The translations under genes were made by a program, and so were the position numbers. 64,000 nucleotides of DNA from an uncultured Clostridia bacterium (GTDB lineage: Bacteria > Bacillota > Clostridia > Christensenellales > UBA1242): assembly GCA_934747885.1 (NCBI GenBank), contig CAKVHE010000002.1, positions 389,798 through 453,797 on the forward strand, in the 5' to 3' direction. Shown here in pieces: positions 7,959 to 15,476 of the stretch; the first letter of the stretch is position 1, and each line of letters starts with the position of its first letter. Under the pieces are notes generated by a model. It did not search any database. It was not told where the DNA came from and saw nothing but the letters and a program-made list of their open reading frames with translations.

Positions 7959-9065
7959 GTGAAATATAACTCAAAATCTCTCGAATTGTTTTTTGAACCT
8001 AGTTTTTGTGGCAAAATCACCAACGCATCGGGCATTGGCAAAGTTTACAATAGCGTAAGCGAAGAAACCACAAAAATATTTTTGGTAGTAACTGACGGAA
8101 CAATCACCGACATACGTTACTTAACTTCGGGCTCGATTACCCTTTATGCTTCGCTAGATATTTTATCTTCGCTTGTTGTTGGTCAAAAGGTAGAAAGTGC
8201 ACTAAAGTTTACCGAAAGTGACATTATGGGCAAGCTAAAGCAAGTTCCAAAATCTAAAATTATGGCGCTTGGCGACGCAATTTTGGCGCTAAAAAAAGCT
8301 TTGCTAAACTACAATAACAATCTTCAAAAAGGCAAACTAACCAAACAACCAAAAGTAATAAACATCAGCATAAAACTCAAAATTGAGCGTGAGCCAGAAC
8401 AGATGAACTTTGAAGAAGCCATGTTGGACCCAACTCACGCAATTACCACTCTTCCAATCTTCCCACACGTTGAAAACCAAAAACCAGTGGTTGTCGATGT
8501 GACAAAACCGGAAATTGTAGAAGCACCAGCACAAAAAAAGGAAAAACCTGCAAAAGCGAAAAAGTTAATTGAAAAGCAAAAAGAAACCAAAGAACCTGCT
8601 GAAAGCGCAAAACAAGCAGATGAAATTAAGGCGGCGCCAACCAAAATTAAAGTAAAAGTGGTGGAAGCGGCAGAACCCGAACCAGTGTTTGATTCGCCAG
8701 AGCAAGAATTTGCCTTTAAAAAGCAAGAGCTTAAAAAGGGGAAGCGTGCAAAAGCAGCAAAAAAAGCGGTAGTTCCAGTAGTTACCAAACCGGTGGAAGA
8801 ACCAGCAAGTACTGAGCAAGTTGTGACAATTTCGGCAGAAGCGCCAAAAACCACAACTCGAACCACCATTACTGAAAAAACCACAACAACCCTTCATGCA
8901 GTAAGCACTACCGTTGATAACCTAAATGAAATTGTAGCCCAAGGCGAAGAAACAAATGAAGCAAATGGTGCCGAACTAGATGACGAAATAGACACTATTA
9001 CTGCAAAATTAACCGATGCAATTTCAAAACTCAACTTCAAGTTTGATGACGAAGACAATGACTAA
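7959..9065 (+). CDS. NifU/IscU-like protein lacking scaffold cysteines, with long charged tail
   Basis: Residues 1-125 of this 368-residue protein follow the IscU/NifU N-terminal fold: YNSKSLELFFEP, IGKVYN, DGTITDIRYLTSGSITLYAS, SLVVGQ and a closing helix. All three cluster-ligand cysteines are replaced (TSGS where GCGS is expected); the only cysteine visible is C17. The remaining 240 residues are Lys/Glu/Ala-rich, then Thr-rich, and look disordered. The start is GTG 7959, preceded by AAAAGGGGG, four bases after iscS. Coupling to the desulfurase suggests a regulatory or adaptor role rather than cluster assembly; this is inference. It ends at a strong terminator. Confidence 0.75.
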   Translation: MKYNSKSLELFFEPSFCGKITNASGIGKVYNSVSEETTKIFLVVTDGTITDIRYLTSGSITLYASLDILSSLVVGQKVESALKFTESDIMGKLKQVPKSKIMALGDAILALKKALLNYNNNLQKGKLTKQPKVINISIKLKIEREPEQMNFEEAMLDPTHAITTLPIFPHVENQKPVVVDVTKPEIVEAPAQKKEKPAKAKKLIEKQKETKEPAESAKQADEIKAAPTKIKVKVVEAAEPEPVFDSPEQEFAFKKQELKKGKRAKAAKKAVVPVVTKPVEEPASTEQVVTISAEAPKTTTRTTITEKTTTTLHAVSTTVDNLNEIVAQGEETNEANGAELDDEIDTITAKLTDAISKLNFKFDDEDND

Positions 9066-9067
9066 TT

Positions 9068-9105
9068 AAATTATCTTGGTGAAACCCGCCAAGATAATTT
9101 TTTTT
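9068..9105 (+). terminator. Intrinsic terminator after the iscS operon
   Basis: A 12-bp stem (AAATTATCTTGG with CCAAGATAATTT), nine-base loop and a run of T residues. Confidence 0.9.
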
Positions 9106-9172
9106 GTAAAAAATGTAATAAATTGTCGAAAAGTGCAAATACTACAACTAATAACGAAAAAAGGAGGCAAAA

Positions 9173-9364
9173 ATGAAAGATTGGATTTGCTGTAGTATGT
9201 TTTGCTTGGGAGTAGGTATGATTGCGGGCGCAGTTATTGCTGTTAGCAATAAAAAAGTTGGTGACTTTGTGGCAAAAAGCACAACCAAAGTTTCTTCGGC
9301 GGTAGATGATTTGGCTAGCAAAGTTTCTCACAACTTAAATCAAAACGGCGTGGGAAGCAACTAA
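9173..9364 (+). CDS. Small single-pass membrane protein, unknown function
   Basis: This 63-residue protein has one hydrophobic segment (CLGVGMIAGAVIAVS, about residues 11-26) preceded by three cysteines (WICCSMFC). A short Lys/Ser/Asp-rich helix follows, as in YtxH-like small membrane proteins. An AAAAGGAGG SD sits six bases before ATG 9173. It lies alone between two terminators, upstream of ruvX. No family can be assigned with confidence. Confidence 0.65.
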   Translation: MKDWICCSMFCLGVGMIAGAVIAVSNKKVGDFVAKSTTKVSSAVDDLASKVSHNLNQNGVGSN

Positions 9365-9406
9365 CCAAAAGGAGCAAACACAGGTAATTTCGTTATAAAC
9401 TAAATT

Positions 9407-9433
9407 TAGTCCAATTTTTGTTGGACTATTTTT
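9407..9433 (+). terminator. Intrinsic terminator before ruvX
   Basis: TAGTCCAA pairs with TTGGACTA over a six-base loop, followed by TTTTT. The 3' arm doubles as the -35 of the next promoter. Confidence 0.75.
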
Positions 9434-9450
9434 AGTTTTTGTGGTAAAAT
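9421..9450 (+). promoter_or_regulatory. Promoter of ruvX, overlapping the terminator
   Basis: TTGGAC (9421-9426) and TAAAAT (9445-9450) are 18 bases apart, with TG one base before the -10 (extended -10). Confidence 0.55.
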
Positions 9451-9467
9451 ATTTTTTGGGAGAAAAA

Positions 9468-9881
9468 ATGACAATTGTTGGTTTGGATATAGGCAAGTCA
9501 CGCATAGGCATCGCAAAAAGTGACCCGCTAAACATTTTGGCAAGTCCGGTTGAAGTGTACAAGTGCACCAAAAATTTGGGGCTTGATGCCAAATATATTT
9601 CCAATAAAATTAACGAATTTGGCGGTGAACTGGTGGTAATTGGTTTGCCTATCAAATTAAATGGCGAGCAAGGTGACAGCGTAAAAATGGCGCAAGACTT
9701 TGGCGCGGCCGTTCAAAAATTTAACAAAACACCAATTGTATTTTTTGACGAAAGGCTTTCCACCGTTGAAGCGGAAGAAATTTTGATTCACAGAGGCTAC
9801 TCGCGCGAAAAGCGCAAAATGGTTATAGACGCGGTGGCAGCAACAATTATTTTGCAATCGTACATAGATGCAAAAAAATAA
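9468..9881 (+). CDS. ruvX: Putative pre-16S rRNA nuclease / Holliday junction resolvase RuvX (YqgF)
   Basis: This 137-residue RNase H-fold nuclease family member acts in 16S rRNA 5' maturation and was earlier proposed as a Holliday-junction resolvase. It shows IVGLDIGKSRIGIA (first Asp), VVIGLP, FFDERLST (Glu) and the closing KMVIDAVAATIIL (last Asp). ATG 9468 follows GGGAG by five bases and gives the family length; an in-frame GTG at 9441 lies within the promoter and is rejected. The yrzB-like gene follows after 11 bases, the usual Firmicutes ruvX-yrzB pairing, although the usual upstream ireB is absent. Confidence 0.92.
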   Translation: MTIVGLDIGKSRIGIAKSDPLNILASPVEVYKCTKNLGLDAKYISNKINEFGGELVVIGLPIKLNGEQGDSVKMAQDFGAAVQKFNKTPIVFFDERLSTVEAEEILIHRGYSREKRKMVIDAVAATIILQSYIDAKK

Positions 9882-9892
9882 AGGAGACAATT

Positions 9893-10222
9893 ATGGCAAA
9901 AGATTTATTAGGAAAAGGTACGCCGGACGCAATGACTCACATGATTGAAGACGATGACGATATCGTAACATTGGTGTCGGAAGACGGGGAAGAAATTGAT
10001 TTTGTGGAAATTGCAGGTATTGCTTATCGTGGCAATTTTTATGCTGTTTTGCAACCGGTTGAACTAATTGAAGGTATGACCGACGAAGAAGCACTTGTAT
10101 TTAGAGTTACGCAAGGTCAAAACGGGGAAGACAATTTTGAAATAGAAATTGATGAAACCATTATTGATGCCGTTTACAACGAGTACTTAAAGTTGCTCGC
10201 AGATTTGGATAAAAAATCATAA
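9893..10222 (+). CDS. yrzB: DUF1292 protein (YrzB-like)
   Basis: This small acidic protein of 109 residues has the DUF1292 pattern: IVTLVSEDGEEIDFVEIAG, then YAVLQPVE, then EEALVFRV and a C-terminal helix. The molecular function of the family is not established. It sits directly downstream of ruvX with an AAGGAGA SD, as in most Firmicutes. The last gene before the rpsB promoter. Confidence 0.88.
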   Translation: MAKDLLGKGTPDAMTHMIEDDDDIVTLVSEDGEEIDFVEIAGIAYRGNFYAVLQPVELIEGMTDEEALVFRVTQGQNGEDNFEIEIDETIIDAVYNEYLKLLADLDKKS

Positions 10223-10237
10223 AAAGTATAAAAATTA

Positions 10238-10266
10238 TTGATTTTTTTAATTTTGTATGATAATAT
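10238..10266 (+). promoter_or_regulatory. Promoter of rpsB-tsf
   Basis: TTGATT (10238-10243) and TAATAT (10261-10266) are spaced by 17 bases, with TG one base upstream of the -10. Transcription would start near 10273. Confidence 0.6.
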
Positions 10267-10272
10267 ATCAGT

Positions 10273-10373
10273 ATCACGCACCACGACGGATTTTTGTATT
10301 GTTGCCAAGGCGCAAGTCTTGGTTTGGCAAAAAGTTGAAGGCGTGGGAGGAATAAACAAGGAGGAAAAAAACA
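10273..10373 (+). promoter_or_regulatory. Structured 5' leader of rpsB, possible S2 autoregulatory leader
   Basis: The roughly 100-base leader can fold with an outer helix CACGC (10275-10279) to GCGTG (10341-10345). Inside, TTGCCAA (10302-10308) can pair with TTGGCAA (10324-10330), or CCAAG with CTTGG as a competing hairpin. Ribosomal-protein operons in Firmicutes often carry autoregulatory leaders; whether this is one is inference. It ends in the strong SD AAGGAGG of rpsB. Confidence 0.4.
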
Positions 10374-11189
10374 ATGTCAGTAGTAACAATGAAACAACTA
10401 CTCGAAGCCGGAGTTCATTTCGGTCATCCAACCCGCAAATGGAATCCTAAGATGAAGAAGTATATCTTTACCGCTCGTAATGATATTTACGTTCTAAATC
10501 TTGAACAAACGGTAGAACAAATCGACAAAGCCTATGCTTTTGTAAAGCAATCGGTAGAAGAAGGCAAAACCGTATTATTTGTTGGAACAAAAAAACAAGC
10601 TAAGGACGCTATAATCGAAGAAGCACAACGTTGCGGAATGTATTATGTTGGTTCTAGATGGCTTGGTGGCACACTTACAAACTTCAAAACTATCCGTAGT
10701 AGAGTTGAACGTTTGAACAAATTAAATCAAATGGAAAAAACCGGTGAATTTGATTTGTTGCCTAAAAAAGAAGTTTTAAAACTAAAAGCAGAACGCGACA
10801 AACTAGAAGAAAACCTTGGCGGTATCAAAGAAATGAGAAATTTGCCAGGCGTTATGTTTGTGGTAGACCCTAACAAAGAATACATCGCAGTTAGAGAAGC
10901 ACGCGCTCTTGGAATACCTATTGTTGGCTTAGTTGATACAAACTGTGACCCAGACGACGTAGACTATGTTATCCCTGGTAACGACGACGCCATCCGCGCT
11001 GTAAAACTTATTGCTGGTGCAATGGCTTATGCTGTTATTGAAGCAAAAGAAGGCGAAGAAGGTTTAGCAAAAGTTAAAGAAGCTGATGCAAAAGCTTTGG
11101 CAGAAGCAGAAGGTCATGCTGAAGAAAAAACAGAAGCTACCGCAGAAGCAACCGAAACTGTTTCGGCAGAAGACAACAAAGCAGAATAA
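10374..11189 (+). CDS. rpsB: 30S ribosomal protein S2
   Basis: S2 joins the small subunit late in assembly. The product opens with VTMKQLLEAGVHFGHPTRKW, the S2 hallmark, and keeps the RWLGGTLTNF and GIPIVGLVDTNCDPD motifs. At 271 residues it is slightly longer than usual because of an Ala/Glu-rich C-terminal tail. The AAGGAGG SD sits nine bases upstream of ATG 10374. tsf follows after 23 bases, the universal rpsB-tsf pair. Confidence 0.98.
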   Translation: MSVVTMKQLLEAGVHFGHPTRKWNPKMKKYIFTARNDIYVLNLEQTVEQIDKAYAFVKQSVEEGKTVLFVGTKKQAKDAIIEEAQRCGMYYVGSRWLGGTLTNFKTIRSRVERLNKLNQMEKTGEFDLLPKKEVLKLKAERDKLEENLGGIKEMRNLPGVMFVVDPNKEYIAVREARALGIPIVGLVDTNCDPDDVDYVIPGNDDAIRAVKLIAGAMAYAVIEAKEGEEGLAKVKEADAKALAEAEGHAEEKTEATAEATETVSAEDNKAE

Positions 11190-11212
11190 TTTTTTAAATG
11201 AGGTAAAATTTT

Positions 11213-11872
11213 ATGGCATTTGATGCAAAAGACGTAATGGCTCTTAGAGAAAAAACCGGTGTTGGTGTTATGGACTGCAAAAAAGCACTAACCGAAACTG
11301 ATGGCAATGTAGAAAAAGCTATCGAATACTTGCGTGAAAAAGGTATGGCTTCGGCTGCTAAAAAAGCTGGTCGTATCGCTGCAGAAGGTATTGTTGATTC
11401 TTACATTCACATGGGTGGAAAAATCGGCGTTTTGCTAGAAGTTAACTGTGAAACAGACTTCGTTGCAAAAAACCCAATCTTCAAAGAGTTCTGTCATGAT
11501 ATTGCTATTCATATCGCTGCTGCAAAACCAACTTGCGTTACAATAGAAGAATTGGATCCAGCTGTTGTTGCAAAAGAAAGAGAAATCTTAACCGCTCAAG
11601 CAATCAACGAAGGCAAACCTGCTGCTGTTGCAGAAAAAATGGTTGAAGGCAGAATTAAAAAATTCTACAAAGAGACCGTTTTGATGGAACAAGAATTTGT
11701 AAAAGACCCATCAAAAACTGTATCGCAATTAGTAAACGAAACCATCCAAAAAACTGGCGAAAAAGTTTCTATCCGTCGTTTTGTTCGTTATGAAATGGGC
11801 GAAGGTCTAGAAAAACGCAACGATGATTTCGCTGCAGAAGTTAATGCACAAGCAAACAAAGACAAAAAATAA
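11213..11872 (+). CDS. tsf: Elongation factor Ts
   Basis: EF-Ts exchanges GDP for GTP on EF-Tu. The 219-residue protein has the N-terminal UBA-like helix (VMALREKTGVGVMDCKKAL), the EF-Ts signature LLEVNCETDFVAKN, and the short single-copy core domain common in Firmicutes. The SD is weak (GAGGTAAAA). A strong terminator follows. pyrH, which usually stands between tsf and frr, is absent here. Confidence 0.98.
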   Translation: MAFDAKDVMALREKTGVGVMDCKKALTETDGNVEKAIEYLREKGMASAAKKAGRIAAEGIVDSYIHMGGKIGVLLEVNCETDFVAKNPIFKEFCHDIAIHIAAAKPTCVTIEELDPAVVAKEREILTAQAINEGKPAAVAEKMVEGRIKKFYKETVLMEQEFVKDPSKTVSQLVNETIQKTGEKVSIRRFVRYEMGEGLEKRNDDFAAEVNAQANKDKK

Positions 11873-11884
11873 TAAACAATTTTT

Positions 11885-11914
11885 AAGCACCTTTTAATAA
11901 AGGTGCTTTTTTTT
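11885..11914 (+). terminator. Intrinsic terminator after tsf
   Basis: AAGCACCTTT pairs with AAAGGTGCTT over a TAAT loop, followed by eight T residues in total. Confidence 0.92.
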
Positions 11915-11925
11915 GCGAATTTTTA

Positions 11926-11954
11926 TTGCTATTTTGGCTAGAATTTGTTATTAT
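11926..11954 (+). promoter_or_regulatory. Probable promoter of the frr-uppS-cdsA-rseP operon
   Basis: TTGCTA (11926-11931) and TATTAT (11949-11954), spaced by 17 bases, 36 bases before the frr ATG. Confidence 0.45.
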
Positions 11955-11989
11955 AAGTAGTAGAAAAAATAATTGGAGAATACTATTTT

Positions 11990-12562
11990 ATGATAGACGA
12001 AAATTTTATTAGCGAAAAGTTTTTTGACTTTGAAGCCGATATGGATAAAGCCATAGCATATTTAAGAAATGAATATAATTCTATAAGAGCGGGCAGAGCC
12101 AACCCCAAAATTTTGGACAAAATTATGGTAAATTACTATGGCGCGCCAACTCCATTAAACCAAATTGCAAATATTAGCGTTCAGGACGCACGCGTTTTGT
12201 GCATCAATGTTTGGGATCAAAACGCCGTAAAAGAAGCAGTAAAAGCCATTTCTGCATCGGATATTGGCATAAACCCAAATGACGATGGTAGAACCATTAG
12301 ATTGGTTTTCCCACCACTAACCGAAGAACGTCGACTAGAACTAGTAAAGCAAATTAAAAAACTAGCCGAAGAAGCAAAAGTCACTTGCCGTAATGCTCGC
12401 AGAGATATTATGGAAATTATGAAAAAACTCAAAAAAGATGGTGATATCAGCGAAGATGAACAAGCGTCTTACGAAAAAGACATCCAAAAAACTCTAGATG
12501 AATACACCGTTAAAATTGACAAAGAACAAGAATTAAAAGAAAAAGAATTGATGCAAATCTAG
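11990..12562 (+). CDS. frr: Ribosome recycling factor
   Basis: RRF splits post-termination ribosomes together with EF-G. The 190-residue protein shows the family's three-helix bundle and inserted beta domain: YNSIRAGRANPKILD, VNYYGAPTPLNQIA, RTIRLVFPPLTEERR and the closing helix with KDGDISEDE. ATG 11990 follows TTGGAG. A short N-terminal extension (about ten residues) precedes the usual start. uppS begins nine bases after its stop. Confidence 0.97.
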   Translation: MIDENFISEKFFDFEADMDKAIAYLRNEYNSIRAGRANPKILDKIMVNYYGAPTPLNQIANISVQDARVLCINVWDQNAVKEAVKAISASDIGINPNDDGRTIRLVFPPLTEERRLELVKQIKKLAEEAKVTCRNARRDIMEIMKKLKKDGDISEDEQASYEKDIQKTLDEYTVKIDKEQELKEKELMQI

Positions 12563-12571
12563 AGGTTTATT

Positions 12572-13300
12572 ATGTGGTTTTTAAAGAAAAAAGACAAGCG
12601 CAAGGTTGATCCGGAACGCGTTCCTGCCCATATTGGATTTATTATGGACGGCAACGGCAGATGGGCAAAAAAACGCGGCTTACCACGCTCGGCGGGGCAT
12701 AAAGCTGGCGTTGATGCTTTAAATAGGGTGGCAAAAGCTTGCCGTGAATACGGCGTAAAGAGCATCACTCTTTACACACTATCGATAGACAATTTTAAGC
12801 GTGATCCAAAGGAAATAAATTATATTTTTGATCTTATTGAGCAAATGCTGGACGAAAAAATGGAGACGTTTTTAAAGGAAGGTATTCAACTTAGAGTTAT
12901 TGGCAATCTTGATTTCCCAAAACTAAGGAAAAGTACCAGTGATGCGCTAAAAGCAGCCATTGAAAAAACCAAAGACTGCAATAAATTTCACTTAAATTTA
13001 GCAATTGCGTATAGCGGCACCGATGAACTCGTTAGAGCATTTAAACGTATGGTTGCTGATGGTTCAGAAATAACCGAAGAACAAATAAAAAATCATCTAG
13101 ACACGGCGGGGTTGCCCGACCTAGACCTAGTAGTTCGTTCTAGTGGTGAAATTAGATTAAGTGGTTTTTTGCTATATCAAGTTTCGTATTCAGAACTTTA
13201 TTTTGTGCAAAAACATTGGCCAGATTTTGATGCTGATACTGTAAAAGAATGTATTTTGGAATATCAAAGCCGAAATCGTCGCTTTGGCAATGCAAAATAA
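12572..13300 (+). CDS. uppS: Isoprenyl transferase (undecaprenyl diphosphate synthase)
   Basis: This cis-prenyltransferase makes the C55 lipid carrier for cell-wall synthesis. The 242-residue protein has the catalytic aspartate motif HIGFIMDGNGRWAKKRGLPR, the TLYTLSIDNFKR segment, and the C-terminal RSSGEIRLSGFLLYQ and YSELYF motifs that bind diphosphate and metal. It is the second gene of the frr-uppS-cdsA-rseP run, with GAGG upstream of ATG 12572. Intact. Confidence 0.96.
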   Translation: MWFLKKKDKRKVDPERVPAHIGFIMDGNGRWAKKRGLPRSAGHKAGVDALNRVAKACREYGVKSITLYTLSIDNFKRDPKEINYIFDLIEQMLDEKMETFLKEGIQLRVIGNLDFPKLRKSTSDALKAAIEKTKDCNKFHLNLAIAYSGTDELVRAFKRMVADGSEITEEQIKNHLDTAGLPDLDLVVRSSGEIRLSGFLLYQVSYSELYFVQKHWPDFDADTVKECILEYQSRNRRFGNAK

Positions 13301-13312
13301 GGAGTTTTACTT

Positions 13313-14218
13313 ATGATCCCAAATTTAAAAACACGATCAATAACGGGAGTTTTAATATTTTTAGTAACGGCTGGTTTTGTCGCACTAAGATATTTGTCGA
13401 CTTCATTTTTTGATGCGTTTGTTTTGCTTGTTACTTTTGGTGCTGTACTAGAAGTGACAAATTTGCCAAAAACTTCAAAATACATAAATTCAACCTTTTA
13501 TTCAATAATGTCGGTTTGCTTCATTTATGTGTGCCTGTTTGTTAATTTTTTTGCACATTCAAACTATATGGCACTGCTGCTAGAACTTTGCGCAGTACTT
13601 TTGGTGCTTATCGTTTCGGTGGTGTTTGAACTGTTTTATCTTGCAAAATTTGATGCAATTAACGAACAAGTTCCGCCTAGCGAACTTTTTGCAACAACCA
13701 AACAAACAATGGTGACAATTTTGTATCCAACTTTGTTGCTTTCTAGTTTGTATGGGATAAATCGCTTTTCTGTTTCGCTTGGCACTGTGGGGCTTATTAT
13801 GGCGTTTGGTATTTCAATGTTTACCGATGTTTTTGCATATTTGTTTGGCTGTATGATACGTGGCAAAAAGTTGGTTCCACAAGTATCACCAAAAAAATCT
13901 ATTAGCGGGGCAGTGTTTGGGCTAGTTGGTGGACTTGCGTTTGCCGGGCTTGCTTTGTGGCTATTGTATTTTAAAAACATCTTAAATGTGCGTTATACCA
14001 TTGATACTTTACGCGCTTGTTTGTTGTTTTTGGGCTCAGGGCTGATTGGTGCACTCTTAACGCAAGTTGGCGACCTTATATCGTCCAGCATAAAGCGTGG
14101 ACACGTAGTTAAGGACTTTGGTAATATTTTCCCAGGTCATGGCGGAGTGATGGACAGGGTGGACGGTTTGATGTTCTGCGCAACTCTAATTTATATTTTG
14201 TTTATTATTGTATTTTAG
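13313..14218 (+). CDS. cdsA: Phosphatidate cytidylyltransferase
   Basis: CdsA makes CDP-diacylglycerol, the precursor of most bacterial phospholipids. The 301-residue product is a multi-pass membrane protein with about eight hydrophobic segments. The C-terminal CTP-transferase signature is complete: SSIKRGHVVKDFGNIFPGHG followed by GVMDRVDG. It starts at ATG 13313 after AAGGAG. dxr, often between cdsA and rseP, is missing; rseP follows after nine bases. Confidence 0.95.
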   Translation: MIPNLKTRSITGVLIFLVTAGFVALRYLSTSFFDAFVLLVTFGAVLEVTNLPKTSKYINSTFYSIMSVCFIYVCLFVNFFAHSNYMALLLELCAVLLVLIVSVVFELFYLAKFDAINEQVPPSELFATTKQTMVTILYPTLLLSSLYGINRFSVSLGTVGLIMAFGISMFTDVFAYLFGCMIRGKKLVPQVSPKKSISGAVFGLVGGLAFAGLALWLLYFKNILNVRYTIDTLRACLLFLGSGLIGALLTQVGDLISSSIKRGHVVKDFGNIFPGHGGVMDRVDGLMFCATLIYILFIIVF

Positions 14219-14227
14219 GCGGGTTGT

Positions 14228-15466
14228 ATGTTTATAACATTTTTGTACATTTTGCTTGCAATTGCCGTTTTGTTATTACTAATTATGGTGCATGAATTTG
14301 GTCACTATGTTGCGGGCAAAATTTTAAAATTTAAAATTAAAGAATTTTCGATTGGCTTTGGTAAGGCAATATTTTCCAAAACTAACGAAAGGACGGGTGA
14401 AAAGTTTTCTATCCGTATTTTCCCTCTAGGCGGTTATTGTGCTTTTGAGGGCGAGGACGAAGAAGGCGAAACCGAAGGCGCATTTAATAAACAAAAGCCT
14501 TGGAAACGTTTAATAGTTTTATTTGCAGGTGTGTTTTTTAACTTTGTTTTTGGTGTTATTACTTCGGTAATTTATTTGGCTGTTTGCGTTTTTGGTGTGC
14601 CAAAAATCTCGGCAATAACGGACGGCAACCCAAATGCGTTTTTGGCTGGTGATATCGTTACTGCAGTAAACGGCAAACCTATTGAAATTTATCGTCCGTT
14701 TGACCAAATGGTAAAAGACTTTGGCGAAAATGAAGAGTTTGTTGTAACGGTAAATCGTGGCGGCGAAATTATTGATCTAAAAGTAAAAAAAGTTAACATA
14801 AAAGCCTGCCGATATGTGCAAACACCAGAAAAACTTTATGGAAAAGTTTATTATTACGATGGTGCAAATTATCACTTGTTTAGTGATGAGCAACTATTAA
14901 GCCATTTAAAAAATGTCAACGCTTCGCTAGACAGACTTTACAAATACGATGCCGAAACTGGCGAATATACTTTGTACAAAGCTAGTGAAATTGGCGAACT
15001 CGGCGGTGTTTATGAAAAGTCGGCTGGTGTTTCACTTGGTATTTTGTATGGTTTATCGGCAAAATCTTATAGTTTTGGCGAAGCCCTTTTAAAGGCGTTT
15101 CCATTTGTATTTTATATATGTGGTTTAATTTTGGGCGTTCTTGGTGGCTTATTTACTGGCGCAACATCGGTAAAAGATGTAGGCGGAACCATCACCGCTG
15201 TATCGGAAATCGTAAAAATCTCAAAAATAGATATTTCATCACTTTTGTATTTAATTCCGTTACTTTCAATAAACTTGGCATTGTTTAACATTTTGCCAAT
15301 TCCAGCACTTGACGGTGCGAGAATGGTGTTTGTAATAATTGAGTGGATACGCGGCAAGCCTCTCAACCGAAATGTGGAAGCATATATACATTTCTTTGGT
15401 TTGGTTATTTTGTTTGCTCTCGTTATCTTTTTGGACGTTTACCATTTATTTTTTGTAAGAGTATAG
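14228..15466 (+). CDS. rseP: RIP-type zinc metalloprotease RseP/RasP (site-2 protease)
   Basis: RseP is an intramembrane protease that cuts anti-sigma factors and leftover signal peptides. The 412-residue protein has the active-site HEFGH in its first membrane segment, a GGYCAFEGEDEEGE loop, a PDZ domain at about residues 125-190, and the third-metal-ligand motif NILPIPALDGAR in the third membrane region. It is longer than the usual 340-360 residues because of an insert after the PDZ domain (about 190-265). Intact and co-directional with cdsA. Confidence 0.94.
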   Translation: MFITFLYILLAIAVLLLLIMVHEFGHYVAGKILKFKIKEFSIGFGKAIFSKTNERTGEKFSIRIFPLGGYCAFEGEDEEGETEGAFNKQKPWKRLIVLFAGVFFNFVFGVITSVIYLAVCVFGVPKISAITDGNPNAFLAGDIVTAVNGKPIEIYRPFDQMVKDFGENEEFVVTVNRGGEIIDLKVKKVNIKACRYVQTPEKLYGKVYYYDGANYHLFSDEQLLSHLKNVNASLDRLYKYDAETGEYTLYKASEIGELGGVYEKSAGVSLGILYGLSAKSYSFGEALLKAFPFVFYICGLILGVLGGLFTGATSVKDVGGTITAVSEIVKISKIDISSLLYLIPLLSINLALFNILPIPALDGARMVFVIIEWIRGKPLNRNVEAYIHFFGLVILFALVIFLDVYHLFFVRV

Positions 15467-15476
15467 GATAAAAATT

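Noticed and set aside
10238..10450. A 70-codon + frame upstream of and overlapping rpsB
   Set aside because: It covers the rpsB promoter and leader, has no SD, and runs out of frame into rpsB.
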